A stretch of DNA of 34,942 bases, taken from the NCBI GenBank assembly GCA_004802705.1, contig SGPL01000357.1, forward strand, positions 1 to 34,942, read 5' to 3'. The notes beneath the pieces are model-generated. The model searched no databases, was not told the origin of the DNA, and saw only the letters and a program-made list of their open reading frames with translations. The position numbers and the translations under genes were made by a program. The stretch comes from Bondarzewia mesenterica (lineage: Eukaryota; Basidiomycota; Agaricomycetes; Russulales; Bondarzewiaceae). Shown in pieces: positions 31,969 to 34,942 of the stretch (positions are counted from its first letter, which is position 1; each line of letters opens with the position of its first letter).

Positions 31969-32952
31969 TCATCCCCACCACTCGGGTCGCTGGTGCTCCG
32001 CTTGGCCACCATCTGCCCAGCACTTATCAGCAGCATGACCTAACTTCCCGCAATGGCTACATCGAGGATGCTGGGTGGCTACGAGAGCTATCCCAGTGGG
32101 AACGGGAGGTGCTGAACTATGTGGGAGGTTCGCGCAACGTATTGCCGCTGCACGAATGCAAAGCTCTTGAGAGGACAAAACAGACTCGGCCACCATTGAA
32201 TCCCTGCAGGTGAGTAGAGTCATAATGACAGTACTGAGGGCACCATCAACCGGGAAGGTCATCAAGACCATCTGGCAGAACTCCCCTTCGGTTATTCCGG
32301 CTCCTGCATGGTTCGCTGTGTGCCAGAGCAATCACATCATTTTGAAATGCTCAGCTACCGATGTTCCATCCTCATACCACGTCATTGTGAGCCTCAGCCA
32401 CATGTCTTGGATGATGACCAGGTCCTGGAGCTCAAATCGGTTGCGAAGTGAAGTCCAGGCATCCGCTGCGGTACCAATAACAGTGATCCCGGTACCCGTG
32501 ATATCTGCGACGTTGAGTACAAGGTGCGCGCGCGCTATGATATCTCGTTCTCGCCATTCACTGTTCATTGTAGTGTAAGTGATTGCACTGGATGGAGCAG
32601 TCACCGGTGTCGAGATTGGGAAGAATGCGGAGATAGCCGTCGGTGTGGGCACATACAGTGATGCCTGTGATGGGAGTACCGGAGACAGCGGTGTGGGGAT
32701 CAACTCTGGCGTGAGCGGTCCATCATCATCAGATGCTGGTGAGGCAGGTGGTAAAGGTGAAGCAGATAACGGGGATGTTGTTGTAGTGCGTGCAGAAGGG
32801 GGAAGGATGGTGCCGAGCAGGTAAGGCTCAAGGCCCCGGACTTGACAAACTAGATAGATTCGGGCACTCCAATCAGCCCAATTCGCTTTTGTGAGCCTCT
32901 CTGCCTCAGGGAGGATGTATACCCCAAGGGATGATGAGTGACTCCAAGACAT
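31969..32952 (-). pseudogene. Copia gag
   Basis: Start MSWSHSSSLGVYILPEAERL, then TKANWADWSARIYLVCQVRG, the conserved copia gag opening. AADAWTSLRNRFELQDLVII and VAEHFKMM follow and a TGA (32332) interrupts before LLWHTANHAG. The zinc knuckle CSHCGKLGHAADKC (CX2CX4HX4C, intact) lies near the end. A second TGA at 31969 separates it from the protease in the same frame. A Thr/Ser/Pro-rich insert sits at about residues 55-135. Confidence 0.85.
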
Positions 32953-33075
32953 TTGGTTATTGCGAAGGCTGGGAAAATTTTCTTTTCAATTCACGAGTGA
33001 GTCGGAGCTCGGGGTTTGCACTTGGACTTGTAGGACGATACACTGAGAGAGATATTATGCTCGTTGGGTTCAATA

Positions 33076-33097
33076 GCGCTTCGCAGGGCCCATAACC
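33076..33097 (-). promoter_or_regulatory. Copia primer-binding site, half initiator-tRNA-Met type
   Basis: Directly after the 5' LTR the minus strand reads GGTTATGGGCCCTGCGAAGC. Its first 16 bases are complementary, with one G-U pair, to the anticodon stem-loop of eukaryotic initiator tRNA-Met (GCAGGGCUCAUAACC). Internal priming by a half tRNA is known for Drosophila copia and yeast Ty5. The tRNA sequence is from general knowledge, not from this window. Confidence 0.7.
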
Positions 33098-33440
33098 TGT
33101 TGGAAAGCAAGATCTAGTGAGAGAACGAGCGGGAGAAGAAATGCTCAGTCGTCCATCCAAGGAGAAGGTAAATGACTATATTGGGCTGTACCTAGTGAGG
33201 GAACGAGCGGGAGAAGAAATGCTACGAGTATGGAATCAGTACGAGTAGGTTACAGTAGAATAGTAAGTAGGCTCACCTCAGTCGTCCGTCCAAGGAGAAG
33301 GTAAACGACTGAGGTGTGCCACCCTCGCGAGGAGGGTTAAAAGCTACTGAGTCAGGCACGTAGAATGAAAATAGAGTATTAAGTATGAGCTGGTGATTAC
33401 CTAATAACAAACGTGAGGGAGGCGATCTCAGATCTTAACA
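33098..33440 (-). mobile_element. Copia 5' LTR (343 bp)
   Basis: Plus-strand start TGTTGGAAAGC and end GATCTTAACA. Same length as its partner at 28132-28474 and without indels between them. As the LTRs are identical at insertion, the roughly 4% divergence means the insertion is not recent, though a mutation bias would shorten the apparent age. Confidence 0.92.
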
Positions 33441-33660
33441 TGGACGATGGCGCTGCACGAGTGGATGACGGTGCTGCACGAGCGGCTGCAGAAGGCACTA
33501 TACGTGCAGATGATGGCGCTGTAGGTGTGGATGATGGTGTCGCATGAGTGGACGACGGTGCTACACGAATGGCAGAAGGCACTGCATGCGCAGACAATGG
33601 TGCTGTAGGTGTAGATGATGGTGCTGCACGAGCGGTGGAAGGAACCATATGCGCAGGTGT
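33441..33660 (-). repeat. Coding minisatellite, right block
   Basis: The same 21-bp unit as 27760-28131 (GATGGCGCTGCACGAGTG and variants), on the minus strand encoding TARAAPSSTPTAP and SSTHATPSSTPTAP. It is the N-terminal part of the array displaced 5.3 kb by the copia element. Confidence 0.85.
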
Positions 33661-34622
33661 ACGTTGCGATGGAGTGGTATGTGCCCAAATGGCAGTGAGT
33701 GACTAGAAGTATATATTGTCCATCATTTATTGCACATCATCCACATAATAAGCAAACATACCTTTTTTGCAAGCGAAACTCTACCTGCGGTGTCCGCGAC
33801 ATCCTCCAAGTCCAAATTAGCAACTGGCTCAGATACTCCATCCATTGCAGGTTCATCGGCCTTGGACTCAGATTCAGAATTGACATCGATGATCTCGACA
33901 AGATTGTGACTCGGGGAGTTGAGCGTGTCGTCGGCCAGCCGACCTGGTGCTTCGTCTCCATTGTCCTCGTCCTAGAGCCCACCAAAGATTAACATACTCT
34001 CGGTGTCGGAGTCTTCAGGTGCGTCGTTGAAGAGGTCGTGGTACGCAGCTGCTCGGGCTGTTCGGGCAGTGACCATGGCTTGCTCGAGTTCTGAGTGCAT
34101 GTCAGAGTTGGTCGTACCAATCGGCTTAGATGCCGGTTTGCCTCGATTAGGCAACTTACCCTTGATTTTGAGGGTTTCCTCTTCATCTGGGTCTGTCGCA
34201 CTCTCCATCTCAGTATCGACAACCTCTTCCGTTATCTCACCCTCAGGTTCATTCTCACCGGCTTGCGCAGGCCCATCTTCATCCACCGTCTTGGGAATAT
34301 TTTTGCGCCAACCTGGCAACAAACCAGTAGGCAGCGCGGGCTTGGATTTTTTGCTCATCCGGCCCTTACTAGTAAGTCTTATCAGTTTCTAATTGCTACG
34401 AAGAGATGGAAGCACGTACACATGCGTTGCCTTTCTCTTCTTATCGATCACCTCCATGTTGTCGTAAACCATGTTCACATGAGCACTTATCAGATCCCTG
34501 AGGACAATAGTCCTCGGCCTCACGACTCCCTTCTGGTGCTCACCACCCTTTATTAATGCAACCCCCTCGTTCTCCTGCCCCATCACCACATTGCCCGTCT
34601 CTACAGGTGCTGTAATCCACAT

Positions 34623-34800
34623 TCTTCAGTAGCAATACTTTGATTCATCAGAGAAATATTCTAAACAATAAGCTTCAAAAATCAAATCCGGCGGACCTCA
34701 GCTGATCAATATTACTTTTCTGTTCTAACATATTAGCTCATAGATTCTTCATATTGTTATTTACTCCTTAATAACCCTATTTACAAAAAGCTTATTAAAG
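34623..34800. other. Unassigned AT-rich flank
   Basis: Upstream of the minus-strand repeat-protein gene. It must hold that gene's promoter if 34622 is the true start. No specific element was recognised. Confidence 0.4.
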
Positions 34801-34942
34801 CTAATATGAGTTTCAACAGGTTCTTCCCATATTACATTGTAATTCTTTCCAACTTATAGTTCCAATGGGAGTACCAGTGTCAATTTTATCTACAATATCT
34901 GGGTAATGTTTAATGAATATGAATATTGCTGCTGGGCTGTGT
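34801..34942 (-). pseudogene. Partial coding remnant at the window edge, possibly transposase
   Basis: A minus-strand frame entering from the edge reads IFIKHYPDIVDKIDTGTPIG and then TISWKELQCNMGRTC, ending in TGA at about 34815. The ID..PIG..SW.. pattern recalls a segment of Plavaka-like (CACTA-related) transposases of mushrooms, with low certainty. Only about 45 residues are visible. Confidence 0.3.

Larger units (their letters stand above)
28132..33440 (-). mobile_element. Ty1/copia retrotransposon with both LTRs, 5309 bp
   Basis: Two 343-bp LTRs flank a single gag-pol frame of about 1,470 codons (32952 to 28537) in copia order: gag, protease, integrase, RT, RNase H. That one frame is kept throughout apart from TGA stops at 32332, 31969 and 29677 and a pair of compensating shifts between about 31330 and 31180. 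The flanking bases are CGGAC at the left and TGGAC at the right, a 5-bp target-site duplication with one C/T difference. A primer-binding site lies inside the 5' LTR and a purine tract before the 3' LTR. It is inserted in the coding minisatellite of the host gene. Confidence 0.92.
26669..34622 (-). pseudogene. Ala/Ser/Pro/Thr-repeat protein gene, split by a copia insertion
   Basis: Reading leftward, exon 1 ends at 34420 (from MWITAPVETGN at 34622); a 51-nt intron joins in frame to 34368-33762 (HVKGRMSKKSKPALPTGLLP, acidic middle); an intron 33703-33761; then 33702-33441, a repeat-coding stretch. The copia element (28132-33440) follows. Coding resumes in frame at 28131 and ends at 27489 with KWSNNDIPTECLSKWHDTFM and WLEFMGRCTDPWDTDLVEDA. 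Further exons are 27424-27215, 27161-27027 and 26965-26669, all with GT-AG introns. The C-terminal domain (IQRVYQWRN, ETPIGAIALSTVAVERALRA) resembles an uncharacterised Agaricomycete protein family with many paralogues; no function is known. Besides the insertion there are TAG stops at 33972 and 27693 within otherwise open frame, both explicable as CAG to TAG. Basic and acidic patches hint at a nuclear protein; this is inference. Confidence 0.7.

Noticed and set aside
33076..33097. tRNA gene fragment
   Set aside because: It is complementary to the anticodon arm and sits right inside the 5' LTR, so it is a primer-binding site. No cloverleaf can be formed from the surroundings.

Overview
This is a nuclear fragment from a fungus, most likely an Agaricomycete (mushroom-forming basidiomycete). 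The reasons are gene structures with many 50-80 nt introns, a eukaryotic glucosamine-6-phosphate deaminase, a fungal SLP1/SUN-like gene, RepHel-type Helitrons carrying a DUF6570-like region, and gypsy and copia LTR retrotransposons of basidiomycete type. Only one gene, the deaminase at the left end, looks intact. The rest is a transposon graveyard with broken host genes.

Layout. 1-1261: upstream flank. 1262-2474: seven-exon glucosamine-6-phosphate deaminase (+). 3036-4250: SLP1-like gene (+) that lost the SUN core and carries frameshifts. 4251-6476: AT-rich non-coding DNA with a diverged solo copia-type LTR at 5858-6174. 6477-10914: the 3' half of a Helitron (-). 10915-15298: a gypsy element (-) cut off after the integrase zinc finger and fused directly to the broken Helitron. 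About 15651-23393: a second, nearly full-length Helitron (+), so the two Helitron copies form a large inverted repeat around the gypsy element. 23394-26668: unassigned DNA with coding remnants and an acidic-repeat tail (-). 26669-34622: one host gene (-) encoding an Ala/Ser/Pro/Thr repeat protein, split by a 5.3-kb copia element at 28132-33440. 34801-34942: edge of another coding remnant (-).

The elements decay in a consistent way. Most premature stops read as C-to-T or G-to-A changes. Comparing the two Helitrons shows stops in one facing CAA or TGG in the other, and gypsy and copia stops are mostly explained by CGA-to-TGA or CAG-to-TAG. The two copia LTRs differ at 14 of 343 sites by my count, all transitions. 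This fits a RIP-like or methylation-deamination defence.

I found no CRISPR array, tRNA, rRNA or prokaryotic operon. The most informative structures are the copia insertion inside a repeat-coding exon, with frame continuity on both sides; the paired Helitrons with a C-terminal cysteine-protease-like domain and a 3' terminal hairpin; and the gypsy-Helitron chimeric junction. None of these proves a new biological system.
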